The notes: generated by a model not told the origin, from the sequence alone. Positions 53,149 to 60,976 are shown, counted from the stretch's first letter. The stretch is DNA of 64,000 nucleotides from Ramlibacter ginsenosidimutans (GCF_042678185.1 NZ_JBHUDQ010000011.1), one strand, 5' to 3'. Made by a program: numbers and translations.

Positions 53149-53948
53149 TCGCCGGTGAATTGCGCTGGGCGCTTTTCGCGGAACGCCATCACGCCTTCGA
53201 TGTAGTCGTGGGTCTTGCCCAGGCCAGACTGGGTGTCGCGTTCGAGGTTCAACTGCTGCTCCAGCTCGTTCGTCGCTGCCGCACGCAGCAGCTTGCGCGT
53301 CTGCACGAGCGCGGTGGTCGGCATCGTCGCGAGCCGGTCGGCGAGCTGCAGCGCGGCCTGCACGCAATCCTGGCCTTCGGCGGCGACGTCCCAGATCATT
53401 CCCCACTCCTTCGCATCGCTGGCGCTCACCTTGTCGCCCAGCATCGCGCAGCCCATGGCGCGGGCCAGGCCCAGCTTCTTGACCAGGAACCAGGAACCGC
53501 CCGCGTCGGGGATGAGCCCGATCTTGCTGAAGGCCTGGATGAAACTTGCCCCCGGTGCCGCGATGGCAAGGTCGCAGGCCATCGCGAACGATGCGCCGGC
53601 GCCCGCGGCCACGCCGTTCACTGCAGCGATGGTGGGAACGCGCACGTCCATCAGCTTGCGGATGGAGGGATTGAAGGCCTGGTCGATCACCGGGCCCGGG
53701 TCCGCGCGCTTCACCAGGTCGGGACCGGGCTCGAAGTCGAATTCGGCGAGATCGGCGCCGGCGCAGAAACCGCGCCCCGCACCCGTCAGCACGGCGGCGC
53801 GGACGGCCTTGTCCGCGTTGATGCGGTCGAGTGCGGCCCACAGGTCGCGGTGCATCTGGCGCGTGAAGCTGTTGAGGGCCTGCGGCCGGTTCAGCGTGAC
53901 GACGGCCACGCTGCCCCGCGCCTCGTACAGCACGGTGGCTTCGCTCAT
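53145..53948 (-). CDS. paaG: PaaG 2-(1,2-epoxyphenyl)acetyl-CoA isomerase (crotonase family)
   Basis: This 267-residue crotonase has VAVVTLNRPQALNSF, GAGRGFCAGADLAEFDF and NGVAAGAGASFAMACDLAIA (oxyanion hole). Position with paaI and paaK supports the PaaG role over a general enoyl-CoA hydratase. The ATG at 53948 has AGGAGA upstream. Confidence 0.9.
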   Translation of the reverse strand: MSEATVLYEARGSVAVVTLNRPQALNSFTRQMHRDLWAALDRINADKAVRAAVLTGAGRGFCAGADLAEFDFEPGPDLVKRADPGPVIDQAFNPSIRKLMDVRVPTIAAVNGVAAGAGASFAMACDLAIAAPGASFIQAFSKIGLIPDAGGSWFLVKKLGLARAMGCAMLGDKVSASDAKEWGMIWDVAAEGQDCVQAALQLADRLATMPTTALVQTRKLLRAAATNELEQQLNLERDTQSGLGKTHDYIEGVMAFREKRPAQFTGE

Positions 53949-54043
53949 GGTGGTTCTCCTTGGCGCCGAATCTAGCACCCGCGGCGCACGCGACCGGAGC
54001 ATGGTTTCCCTTGGGTATAGTGGGCGCTCCGCAGGAGAACGGC

Positions 54044-54823
54044 ATGGCCTACGAATTCATCGAAGTGCGCACGGAAGCGGGCAAGGTTGGCGTGATCACG
54101 CTCAACCGGCCCAAGCAACTCAACGCCCTCAGCAACGGCCTGATGGACGAGCTCGGACAGGCCCTCAAGGCCTTCGACGCCGACGAGGCGATCGGCTGCA
54201 TGATCCTCACCGGCAGCGAGAAGGCCTTCGCCGCGGGCGCCGACATCGGCGCCATGGCGAGCTATACCTTCGCGGACGTCTACAAGGGCGACTACATCAC
54301 GCGCAACTGGGAAACGATCCGCTCGATCCGCAAGCCCGTGATCGCGGCCGTGAGCGGCTTCGCGCTGGGCGGCGGCTGCGAGCTGGCGATGATGTGCGAC
54401 TTCATCATCGCCGCCGACAACGCGAAGTTCGGCCAGCCCGAGATCAAGCTGGGCATCATTCCCGGCGCCGGCGGCACGCAGCGCCTGCCGCGCGCGGTGG
54501 GCAAGGCCAAGGCCATGGACATGGCGCTCACGGGCCGGATGATGGATGCGACCGAAGCGGAACGCGCGGGACTCGTGAGCCGGGTCGTGCCTTTCGCCAA
54601 GCTGATGGAAGAGACGCTCGGCGCTGCCCTGCAGATCTGCGAGTACTCGCAAGTCGCCGTACTCGCCGCCAAGGAATCGGTGAACCGCTCCTTCGAGAGC
54701 GGGCTGGCCGACGGCGTCATGTTCGAGCGGCGCATGTTCCACGCCCTCTTCGCGACCGAGGACCAGAAGGAAGGCATGGATGCGTTCGTGAACAAGCGCA
54801 AGGCGCAGTTCAAGCATCGCTGA
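54044..54823 (+). CDS. Enoyl-CoA hydratase (crotonase family, PaaF-like)
   Basis: This 259-residue hydratase has GVITLNRPKQLNALSNGLMD, SEKAFAAGADIGAMA, and the two catalytic-Glu regions ALGGGCELAMMCD and KLGIIPGAGGTQRLPRAVG expected of an active hydratase. It starts at ATG 54044 after GCAGGAGAA and is divergent from paaG across 95 bp. It could serve phenylacetate or fatty-acid oxidation. Confidence 0.9.
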   Translation: MAYEFIEVRTEAGKVGVITLNRPKQLNALSNGLMDELGQALKAFDADEAIGCMILTGSEKAFAAGADIGAMASYTFADVYKGDYITRNWETIRSIRKPVIAAVSGFALGGGCELAMMCDFIIAADNAKFGQPEIKLGIIPGAGGTQRLPRAVGKAKAMDMALTGRMMDATEAERAGLVSRVVPFAKLMEETLGAALQICEYSQVAVLAAKESVNRSFESGLADGVMFERRMFHALFATEDQKEGMDAFVNKRKAQFKHR

Positions 54824-54847
54824 AACCGGACCGCCGGATTTTCTCCT

Positions 54848-54853
54848 TATAAT
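54848..54853 (+). promoter_or_regulatory. -10 element of tRNA-Met promoter
   Basis: A consensus TATAAT ends 10 bp before the first base of the tRNA. The matching -35 is weak, as is common for stable-RNA promoters relying on upstream elements. Confidence 0.6.
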
Positions 54854-54863
54854 GGAGAGCTCA

Positions 54864-54940
<77 letters not shown>

Positions 54941-54946
54941 GACTCC

Positions 54947-54982
54947 GAAACCCCCGTGGATCGACTATTCCCGGGGGTTTCT
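54947..54982 (+). terminator. Rho-independent terminator after tRNA-Met
   Basis: GAAACCCCCG and CGGGGGTTTC form a 10-bp stem around a 15-nt loop, beginning 6 bases after the CCA end and finishing in TTTCTTC. Confidence 0.8.
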
Positions 54983-54997
54983 TCATGCCGGCCCGGC

Positions 54998-55354
54998 TCA
55001 GCCTGCGACCGGCTTGTCCGGCACGACCGCGATCACCTCGAGCTGCAGCAGCATGCCGCCGCGCAGGTCGTGCACGAGCGTGTGGCGCGCGGGCCGGTCG
55101 TGCGGATCGGGGATGCACTTCAGCCATTCCACGTTGATGGCCTCGCGCACGGATTCGTCCTTGACGAACACGGTGACGCGGCCCACGTCCTCCAGCGTCG
55201 CGCCGCCGTTGGCAAGCAAGGTGCGCAGGTTCTGGAAGGCGACGCGCCCCTGCTCCGCCCCATCCGCCGGCAGCTCGCCCGTAGCCGGATCCTTGCCGGC
55301 GATGCCGGAGGAGAAGATCATGTTCCCCACGCGCGCACCCATGGGGATGGGCAC
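54998..55354 (-). CDS. ridA: RidA family protein, apparent 5' frameshift
   Basis: RidA-type enamine/imine deaminases clear reactive 2-aminoacrylate. The open frame gives 118 residues with GNMIFSSGIAGKDPATGELP and HDRPARHTLVHDLRGGMLLQLE (the active-site Arg region). In this frame the natural N-terminus RSLEVPGVTHGKV continues upstream of the first ATG but meets a stop with no start codon. The ATG at 55409 (MNARRP) is one base out of frame, and removing one G from the GGGGG run at 55390-55394 would join them. Either the gene is mutated or the read has an indel; a GTG at 55366 could also be used. Confidence 0.8.
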   Translation of the reverse strand: MPIPMGARVGNMIFSSGIAGKDPATGELPADGAEQGRVAFQNLRTLLANGGATLEDVGRVTVFVKDESVREAINVEWLKCIPDPHDRPARHTLVHDLRGGMLLQLEVIAVVPDKPVAG

Positions 55355-55407
55355 CTTGCCGTGGGTGACGCCGGGAACTTCGAGCGAGCGGGGGTCTGCG
55401 TGCGTTC

Positions 55408-55596
55408 ATGACCATTGCGCAGATCATGGAGAGCCCGCGCCGCCGCGCGCACCTCACCAGCTTCCCCTTGCAGGCCGGCCAGCCGGACTGCGTGCGCAAG
55501 ATGCAGTCCGAAGTGATGGGCGTGGAGATCGGCGAGTTCCAGGGGCTGGCGCCGCAGTTCGAGGTCCGCCCCAGGACGGCAGAACGCCCCGGCTAA
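55408..55596 (+). CDS. Small hypothetical protein
   Basis: This 62-residue frame (MTIAQIMESPRRRAHLTSFP, then EVMGVEIGEFQGLAPQFEV) has nearly all codons ending in G or C, as in real genes of this genome. Its ATG overlaps the presumed ridA start on the other strand (CATG) and no ribosome site is visible. It may be a real divergent gene or the end of a longer one. Family unknown. Confidence 0.4.
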   Translation: MTIAQIMESPRRRAHLTSFPLQAGQPDCVRKMQSEVMGVEIGEFQGLAPQFEVRPRTAERPG

Positions 55597-55650
55597 AATG
55601 CACGCTCCCGGCTGCATTGCTTCCGGGATGCAACGCTTTCGTTGACACCC

Positions 55651-55675
55651 AAGGCACTGTCCCGCACAGTGCCTT
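55651..55675 (+). terminator. Hairpin upstream of the gene at 55705
   Basis: AAGGCACTGT and ACAGTGCCTT form a perfect 10-bp stem with a CCCGC loop, followed by CGTCTTTCC. It could terminate transcripts from the small gene at 55408 or act in the leader of the next gene. Confidence 0.55.
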
Positions 55676-55704
55676 CGTCTTTCCACAGCCTCTGGATCTA
55701 CACC

Positions 55705-56115
55705 ATGAACCGCTGGATGCGATTCCTCCTTTCCGCCCTGCTCGCTGCCGTTGCCGTTTCGGCTGCCGCGCAGGCCGTCATGCGCGATGCGCCGCGCGAC
55801 GTCAAACCGGGCCTCCTCGCCGTGAGCGCGACGCCGCCCGTGATCACCGTGGACGGCAAGCCCGACCGCTTCGCGCCCGGCGCGCGCATCCACGACCGCA
55901 ACAACATGCTGGTGCTGACCGGCGCGGTCGCGGGCCAGAGCCTCTACACGGTGTACCGGCGCGACAGCTCGGGCCTCGTGCACGACGTCTGGGTCCTCAA
56001 CGAGGAGGAGTACGCCAAGATCGGCGGCGTGCGCACCGGCGACCCGGACGGCTACAAGCGGCTCAACGACCTGCTGGATGCGATCTGGGCGTCGCGCTGG
56101 CTGCTGCTGAAGTGA
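55705..56115 (+). CDS. Exported hypothetical protein preceding miaB
   Basis: This 136-residue protein has a signal peptide (MRFLLSALLAAVAVSAAAQA) and a small domain with VITVDGKPDRFAPGARIHDR and GQSLYTVYRRDSSGLVHDVW. No enzyme motif recognised. It ends 8 bp before miaB, so the two are probably co-transcribed. Confidence 0.7.
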   Translation: MNRWMRFLLSALLAAVAVSAAAQAVMRDAPRDVKPGLLAVSATPPVITVDGKPDRFAPGARIHDRNNMLVLTGAVAGQSLYTVYRRDSSGLVHDVWVLNEEEYAKIGGVRTGDPDGYKRLNDLLDAIWASRWLLLK

Positions 56116-56123
56116 GGCCGGCC

Positions 56124-57461
56124 ATGAAGAAGGTGTACATCAAGACCTTCGGCTGCCAGATGAACGAGTACGACTCGGACAAGATGGCGGACGTGATGAA
56201 CGCGGCCGAAGGCTACGAGCCCACGCAGGATCCCGAACAGGCGGACCTGATCCTCTTCAACACCTGCTCGGTCCGCGAGAAGGCGCAGGAAAAGGTGTTC
56301 TCCGACCTCGGCCGCGTGAAGCACCTGAAGCAAAAGGGCGTGCTGATCGGCGTGGGCGGTTGCGTCGCAAGCCAGGAAGGCGCGGCCATCATCGAGCGCG
56401 CGCCCTACGTGGACGTGGTGTTCGGCCCGCAGACCCTGCACCGCCTGCCGGAACTGCTGGCGCAGCGCGAGAAGCAGCAGCGCCCGCAGGTGGACATCAG
56501 CTTCCCCGAGATCGAGAAGTTCGACCACCTGCCGCCCGCGCGCGTGGAAGGCGCCTCGGCCTTCGTGTCGATCATGGAAGGTTGCTCGAAGTACTGCAGC
56601 TACTGCGTGGTGCCGTACACGCGCGGCGAGGAAGTGTCGCGACCCTTCGACGACGTGCTCACCGAAGTCGCCGGCCTCGCCGACCAGGGCGTGAAGGAAG
56701 TGACGCTGCTCGGTCAGAACGTGAACGCCTATCGCGGGAAGATGGGCGACACCGGGGAGATCGCCGACTTCGCGCTGCTGATCGAGTACGTGGCGGAGAT
56801 CCCCGGGATAGCCCGCATCCGCTACACGACGAGCCACCCCAACGAATTCACGCAGCGGCTGGTCGACGTGTACGCCAAGGTGCCGCAGCTCGTGAGCCAC
56901 CTGCACCTGCCGGTGCAGCATGGCAGCGACCGCATCCTGATGGCGATGAAACGCGGCTACACCGCCATGGAGTACAAGAGCACGATCCGCAAGCTACGTG
57001 CGGTGCGTCCTCAGATCTCGCTGTCGACCGACTTCATCGTCGGCTTCCCCGGCGAGACGGAGGAAGACTTCGGCAAGATGATGAAGCTGGTGGAAGACGT
57101 AGGCTACGACGCGAGCTTCTCGTTCATCTTCAGCCCGCGTCCCGGCACGCCCGCCGCGCAACTGCACGACGACACGCCGCACGCGGTCAAGCTCAAGCGC
57201 CTGCAGCATCTGCAGGCCGTGCTGGAAGAGAACGTGCAGCGCATCAGCGCGAGCCGCGTCGGCACCGTGCAGCGCATCCTCGTGGAAGGCCCTTCGCGCA
57301 AGGACCCCAACGAGCTGATGGGGCGCACGGAGTGCAACCGCATCGTCAATTTCGCGGGGCCGCAGCGCCTCGTGGGCCAGATGGTCGACGTGACGATCAC
57401 GCAGGCGCTGCCGCACTCGCTGCGCGCGGAGGCCATAGTGAACGAGCGGGTGGCGGTTTAG
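56124..57461 (+). CDS. miaB: MiaB tRNA-2-methylthio-N6-dimethylallyladenosine synthase
   Basis: This 445-residue radical-SAM enzyme adds a methylthio group to A37 of tRNAs. The N-terminal cluster cysteines are in TFGCQMNEYDS, FNTCSVREKAQEK and VGGCVASQEG; the radical-SAM CxxxCxxC is CSKYCSYC; the TRAM domain contains ELMGRTECNRIVNF. Its TAG stop overlaps the TAA stop of the convergent acetyltransferase gene. Copies of two parts of its 3' region lie further right. Confidence 0.95.
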   Translation: MKKVYIKTFGCQMNEYDSDKMADVMNAAEGYEPTQDPEQADLILFNTCSVREKAQEKVFSDLGRVKHLKQKGVLIGVGGCVASQEGAAIIERAPYVDVVFGPQTLHRLPELLAQREKQQRPQVDISFPEIEKFDHLPPARVEGASAFVSIMEGCSKYCSYCVVPYTRGEEVSRPFDDVLTEVAGLADQGVKEVTLLGQNVNAYRGKMGDTGEIADFALLIEYVAEIPGIARIRYTTSHPNEFTQRLVDVYAKVPQLVSHLHLPVQHGSDRILMAMKRGYTAMEYKSTIRKLRAVRPQISLSTDFIVGFPGETEEDFGKMMKLVEDVGYDASFSFIFSPRPGTPAAQLHDDTPHAVKLKRLQHLQAVLEENVQRISASRVGTVQRILVEGPSRKDPNELMGRTECNRIVNFAGPQRLVGQMVDVTITQALPHSLRAEAIVNERVAV

Positions 57462-58015
57462 CCGTCACTGAAGGCCGGGCACTCAGGGCTGATCAGGCAA
57501 GGAGTCGTCGACTGATGGGGCTCGAGTGCCATTCCGGTGGGTGGCACGCTGGATCCACGCTCATGCATCTCCCGTTCCTGCCGCCTGATGATGCGCGCGG
57601 GAATGCCGACGGCCGTGCAGTCAGCTGGAACATCTTCGAGAACCACGGCCATGGCCCCAATCCGTGCGCCGTCGCCCACGTGCACCTTGCCGAGGACCTT
57701 GGCGCCGGCACCGATATATACGCGGTTCCCGATCACCGGATACTCCCCGGCGCCGATCATGCCCAGGGTGACCTGCTGCATGATCATGCAATCGTCTCCT
57801 ACTCGCGCGTTTTCGTGGAAGACCAGCCCGTTGGGATGAGGCAGCCGCACGTTTGCGCCGAGTCGCGCCCGTGGATCGATGTCCGAAGCGGTCATCACGC
57901 TCCAGAACAGATGCCGGGCACGCGCGTACTTGCGAAGCAGCACGTGCACCAGCCCGGGGCGGCCCGCATGGCGCTGGTAATCGCGGATGCTTTTGAGAAG
58001 TGCCCGGGCAAACAT
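57458..58015 (-). CDS. Serine O-acetyltransferase-like hexapeptide acyltransferase
   Basis: This 185-residue left-handed beta-helix protein has ASDIDPRARLGANVRLPHPN, GLVFHENARVGDDCMIMQQV and YIGAGAKVLGKVHVGDGARI hexapeptide repeats, and the usual C-terminal VPADCTAVGIPARI. It lacks the long N-terminal domain of CysE, so it probably acetylates something other than serine, perhaps a surface sugar. It follows the VirK-like gene by 2 bp. Confidence 0.78.
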   Translation of the reverse strand: MFARALLKSIRDYQRHAGRPGLVHVLLRKYARARHLFWSVMTASDIDPRARLGANVRLPHPNGLVFHENARVGDDCMIMQQVTLGMIGAGEYPVIGNRVYIGAGAKVLGKVHVGDGARIGAMAVVLEDVPADCTAVGIPARIIRRQEREMHERGSSVPPTGMALEPHQSTTPCLISPECPAFSDG

Positions 58016-58017
58016 GG

Positions 58018-58953
58018 TCAGGTCGCCTGGAACCGGACGATCGTGGGTTGGGCGCCCGGAGCGGCGATCTCCGCCGCCAGCTGCTCCAGCATCTCGTTGC
58101 GCTTGCGGTACATGCCACGCTTCTTGCTTTGGACTTCCTCGAGCGCGCGAAGCGAGAGGGTCGGCGGCAACTCGAAATGGGAGGGCGCGATCCGGATGCC
58201 GCCGCGGTCGCACCAGATTTCGTCGTAGTTCACGTGCATCTCCTCGCCAGCGTGAGCCCCGAAATAGGCGTGCCGGAAGAAACGGTGGCTTTCGGCGACT
58301 GCGTAGATGCGGCTGACCCCGATCCGCTGGAAGAACATGCGCGCGACGTCGAGAAGCAGGTCGCGGGGACGCATGCCATGGAAATCCTTCGTCAGGACCT
58401 TGTATTGATCCAGCGCTCCTTCCGTGCTGCGGCCCTGGAGTCCGCCGATGAACGCGCAGCGATCCTGGCCGTCGCTGAACAGGGAGAACGCCAGCGAGTA
58501 GCTTCTGTGATCGCCCACGAACAGGTTCAGCGCCAGATGCCCTTCCCTCGCGAGCCACTTGGGCTGGTCCAGGATCAAACGTACGTCTGCGCTATAGCCA
58601 CGCAAGTTCAGCACTTCCAGCTTGTCTTCGACACAGGCGCGAATCGGGGGTCCAATCGACTCGACGAGGTCGAAGTGTGAAACGATGCGCCGGACCCGCT
58701 CCCTGGCGTTCCATGCGGAACACTGGTAAGGCCACAGCAGGACGCCTGCGGTTTCGGGTCGCTGTTCGAGGTGCTCGTGCAGCGCAGAGCCGAGCCGCGC
58801 GCTGACAAAAGGCCGCAGCACGTCACCGTCCAGGCAGGCGCGAGCGGCGAACCTGGCCCTCAACTTCCAGCTAGGATCGAGCGCGCGCGCCACTCGCATC
58901 CGCCATCCCAATCCCGACAGTAGCCTCATCGGTCCATCATTCGCGGTTCCCAC
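58018..58953 (-). CDS. VirK/YbjX family protein (DUF535)
   Basis: This 311-residue protein matches the VirK/YbjX family (FIGGLQGRSTEGALDQYKVL and YAVAESHRFFRHAYFG, typical conserved blocks). VirK homologues in enteric pathogens are linked to envelope integrity and peptide resistance; biochemistry is unknown. An internal ATG at 58929 is an alternative start. It leads a two-gene unit inserted behind miaB. Confidence 0.8.
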   Translation of the reverse strand: MGTANDGPMRLLSGLGWRMRVARALDPSWKLRARFAARACLDGDVLRPFVSARLGSALHEHLEQRPETAGVLLWPYQCSAWNARERVRRIVSHFDLVESIGPPIRACVEDKLEVLNLRGYSADVRLILDQPKWLAREGHLALNLFVGDHRSYSLAFSLFSDGQDRCAFIGGLQGRSTEGALDQYKVLTKDFHGMRPRDLLLDVARMFFQRIGVSRIYAVAESHRFFRHAYFGAHAGEEMHVNYDEIWCDRGGIRIAPSHFELPPTLSLRALEEVQSKKRGMYRKRNEMLEQLAAEIAAPGAQPTIVRFQAT

Positions 58954-59033
58954 ACAGGCCGCAATGGCCCGAGAGAACCAATGGTGCGCGCTGCATCGCC
59001 CGGCGCGGCGAGTGGAAACGCTGGCGCATTCGG

Positions 59034-59112
59034 GATGTGACGATCACGCAGGCGCTGCCGCACTCGCGTGCGCGCGGAGGTGGTGACGCGGGACGATCGC
59101 CTGGCGGCCTAG
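59034..59112 (+). pseudogene. Frameshifted copy of the miaB 3' end
   Basis: Thirty consecutive bases are identical to the miaB tail (57390-57419), and a further 13 match after one inserted base. The original frame reads DVTITQALPHS, then continues one base out of step as VRAEVVTRDDRLAA-stop, a normal-looking MiaB ending different from the one in use. It is on the same strand as miaB and can encode no product by itself. Confidence 0.82.
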
Positions 59113-59132
59113 CGGCTGCCGGGCGCCTGTGT

Positions 59133-59592
59133 TCACGCCGTCACGGCCAGCAGCTCACCGTACTGCTCGCGCAGCCGGTGCTTGAGCATTTTCCCGGTGG
59201 CGCCGAGCGGGATGGCGTCTACGAACACCACGTCGTCGGGGATCCACCACTTCGCGACCTTGCCTTCGTAGAAGCGCAGCAGTTCGTCGCCCGTGAGCTG
59301 CGCGCCGGGCTTGCGGACCACCACCAGCAGCGGGCGCTCGTCCCAGCGCGGATGGCGCGCCGCGATGCAGGCCGCCATCGCCACCCCGGGATGTGCCACC
59401 GCGATCTTCTCCAGGTCGATCGACCAGATCCACTCGCCTCCGGACTTGATCACGTCCTTGCTGCGGTCCATGATCTGGATGAAGCCGCCGGCATCGATGG
59501 TCGCCACATCCCCGGTGGGGAACCAGCCGTCCACCAGCGGACGGGCCTCGCCGCGGAAGTAGTCCTGCACGACCCAAGCGCCAGTCTTTTTA
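59133..59592 (-). pseudogene. Acyl-CoA synthetase C-terminal remnant
   Basis: The frame encodes WVVQDYFRGEARPLVDGWFP, TGDVATIDAGGFIQIMDRSK and GATGKMLKHRLREQ, the C-terminal domain of a medium/long-chain fatty-acyl-CoA ligase. Upstream the homology ends abruptly near 59592, so the N-terminal 400 residues with the AMP-binding P-loop are missing. An internal ATG could express 145 residues, but this would not be an active ligase. Confidence 0.82.
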
Positions 59593-59603
59593 TCCGGGTC
59601 TTA

Positions 59604-59632
59604 TTGACTGATTATTTTTACCCGGGTATATT
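59604..59632 (+). promoter_or_regulatory. Promoter and palindromic operator of the DUF2239 operon
   Basis: TTGACT (59604-59609) and TATATT (59627-59632) are 17 bp apart, near-ideal sigma-70 geometry. The perfect palindrome TACCCGGGTA (59619-59628) overlaps the spacer and -10, with an imperfect copy TATCCGGGTC at 59591-59600. Start of transcription would fall on or next to the ATG at 59639, implying a leaderless mRNA. The MarR gene of the operon is the obvious candidate regulator. Confidence 0.65.
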
Positions 59633-59638
59633 TCGCCG

Positions 59639-60223
59639 ATGGCACTGGATCCAACCCACACCTACACCGTCTTCGCGGGCGCACGCCGCCTTGCATCGGG
59701 GCCGCCGGAGGAGGTCGCGGCAGCGGCGCGCGTGCGCGGCGGCGACCAGTCCCTGCTGGTGTTCGACGATGTCACGGGAAGCCAGGTGGAGCTGGACCTG
59801 CGCGGCAGCGAGGAGCAGGTGCGTGCGCGCTATCGCGCCGCGCCGCAGCCACCCGAAGCCCGCGGGCGCGGCAGGCCGCGGCTTGGCGTGGTCGCGCGCG
59901 AGGTCACGCTGCTGCCCGATCAGTGGGAATGGCTCGCTGCGCAGCCCGGGGGCGCTTCCGTCGTGCTCCGCAAGCTGGTGCAGGAAGCGCGCCGGGCCGG
60001 CTCGGGGCGGGACCGCATGCGTCGCGCGCAGGAGCGCTGCTACAAGGTGATGGTCGCGCTGGCGGGTGACCGTCCCGGTTTCGAGGAAGCGGCGCGCTCC
60101 CTCTTCCGCGCCGACATGGAGACATTTCGCCAGCTGGCCGAGCGATGGCCAGCCGACATCCGCGAGCACCTCCTGCGACTCGCGGACCCCGATGACGCTG
60201 CAAGCACCAGGAGCCCCGAATGA
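59639..60223 (+). CDS. DUF2239 family protein
   Basis: This 194-residue protein has TYTVFAGARRLASGPPEEVA, LLVFDDVTGSQVELDLRG, then RGRPRLGVVAREVTLLPDQW and EWLAAQPGGASVVLRKLV, with a helical C-terminus. I recognise this as DUF2239, of unknown function; the GRPRLGV.REVTLLP region resembles small DNA-binding folds, which is inference. No ribosome site precedes the ATG. It overlaps the next gene by 4 bp. Confidence 0.8.
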   Translation: MALDPTHTYTVFAGARRLASGPPEEVAAAARVRGGDQSLLVFDDVTGSQVELDLRGSEEQVRARYRAAPQPPEARGRGRPRLGVVAREVTLLPDQWEWLAAQPGGASVVLRKLVQEARRAGSGRDRMRRAQERCYKVMVALAGDRPGFEEAARSLFRADMETFRQLAERWPADIREHLLRLADPDDAASTRSPE

Positions 60224-60576
60224 ACACAGCACCCCCATCCGGGGCCGCCGAGCGGCGCAGGCTCGCTCGCGAGGCACGCGATGCGTTTCCGCCCATGGGC
60301 GTCTATGCCGTGCGTGACCACGGCACCGGGCTGGTCCGCGTGGGCGCCAGCCGGGATGTGCACGCACGCCTGAGGCGACTGCAGTTCGAGCTGCGGCTGG
60401 GCGGATGCCCCGACAAGGAGCTGCAGGCCGCATGGCGGCAGGACCCCGCGCGCCTCTCGTTCGAAGTGCTGGATCTGGTGCGGCAGCGCAGCGACCCGGC
60501 GTTCGACTACGCCGAGGAACTGCGGGTGCTGGAGCAATTGCACCGACATGAGTTGTGCGCAGGAGCTGCGCCATGA
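60220..60576 (+). CDS. GIY-YIG nuclease-like protein
   Basis: This 118-residue protein has PPMGVYAVRDHGTGLVRVGASRDVH: Gly27-Val-Tyr29 and Val-Arg-Val-Gly42 stand for the GIY and YIG motifs, followed by Arg45, an RLQFELR helix, and FDYAEELRVLEQ with candidate Glu. The second motif lacks its Tyr, so catalysis is uncertain. It overlaps both neighbours (ATGA each side). Confidence 0.7.
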   Translation: MNTAPPSGAAERRRLAREARDAFPPMGVYAVRDHGTGLVRVGASRDVHARLRRLQFELRLGGCPDKELQAAWRQDPARLSFEVLDLVRQRSDPAFDYAEELRVLEQLHRHELCAGAAP

Positions 60577-60923
60577 GCCTCGCCGCATTGCAGGTGTGCC
60601 TCGACCGCGAACACGCCCGTGCCGCGGCGGCGTTCCGCCTCGACGACGAGCTCGGCACGCATCACGGCATCGCATGGCTCGATTTCGTCCTGCTCGACGC
60701 ACTGCAGTCTGCCGACGCAGCCATGCCCGACACGGAACTCGCCGCGCGCCTGGGCCTGCTGCGCTCGCACCTGCTGATGCGCGTGCGGCCCCTGCAGAAA
60801 CTCGGGCTCGTCACCTGCCGGTCGGACGGGGAGCATTCGCGCAGCATCGCCCTGTCCGTCGCCGGACGCAGGCTCGCCAACGAGGCGCGGGACACCGCCG
60901 CGCACGTGTGCGAACAGGTGTGA
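60573..60923 (+). CDS. MarR-like winged-helix regulator
   Basis: This 116-residue protein has FVLLDALQSADAAMPDTELA, RLGLLRSHLLMRVRPLQKLG and LVTCRSDGEHSRSIALSVAG: a winged helix with the wing Asp-Gly-x-x-x-Arg of the MarR family. It is the third gene of a tightly overlapping unit and probably the autoregulator acting at the palindrome before 59639. Confidence 0.75.
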   Translation: MSLAALQVCLDREHARAAAAFRLDDELGTHHGIAWLDFVLLDALQSADAAMPDTELAARLGLLRSHLLMRVRPLQKLGLVTCRSDGEHSRSIALSVAGRRLANEARDTAAHVCEQV

Positions 60924-60929
60924 TGCCAG

Positions 60930-60962
60930 GACGCGAGCGAGCTGATGGGCCGCACAGGATGC
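60930..60962 (+). pseudogene. Short miaB-like fragment
   Basis: Seven bases after the MarR stop, the DNA reads DASELMGRTGC, matching DPNELMGRTEC in the MiaB TRAM region (57303-57335), 26 of 33 bases identical in the same frame and strand. It is too short to be a gene. It marks the right end of the material behind miaB. Confidence 0.5.
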
Positions 60963-60976
60963 GCGGCAAGGTTCCG

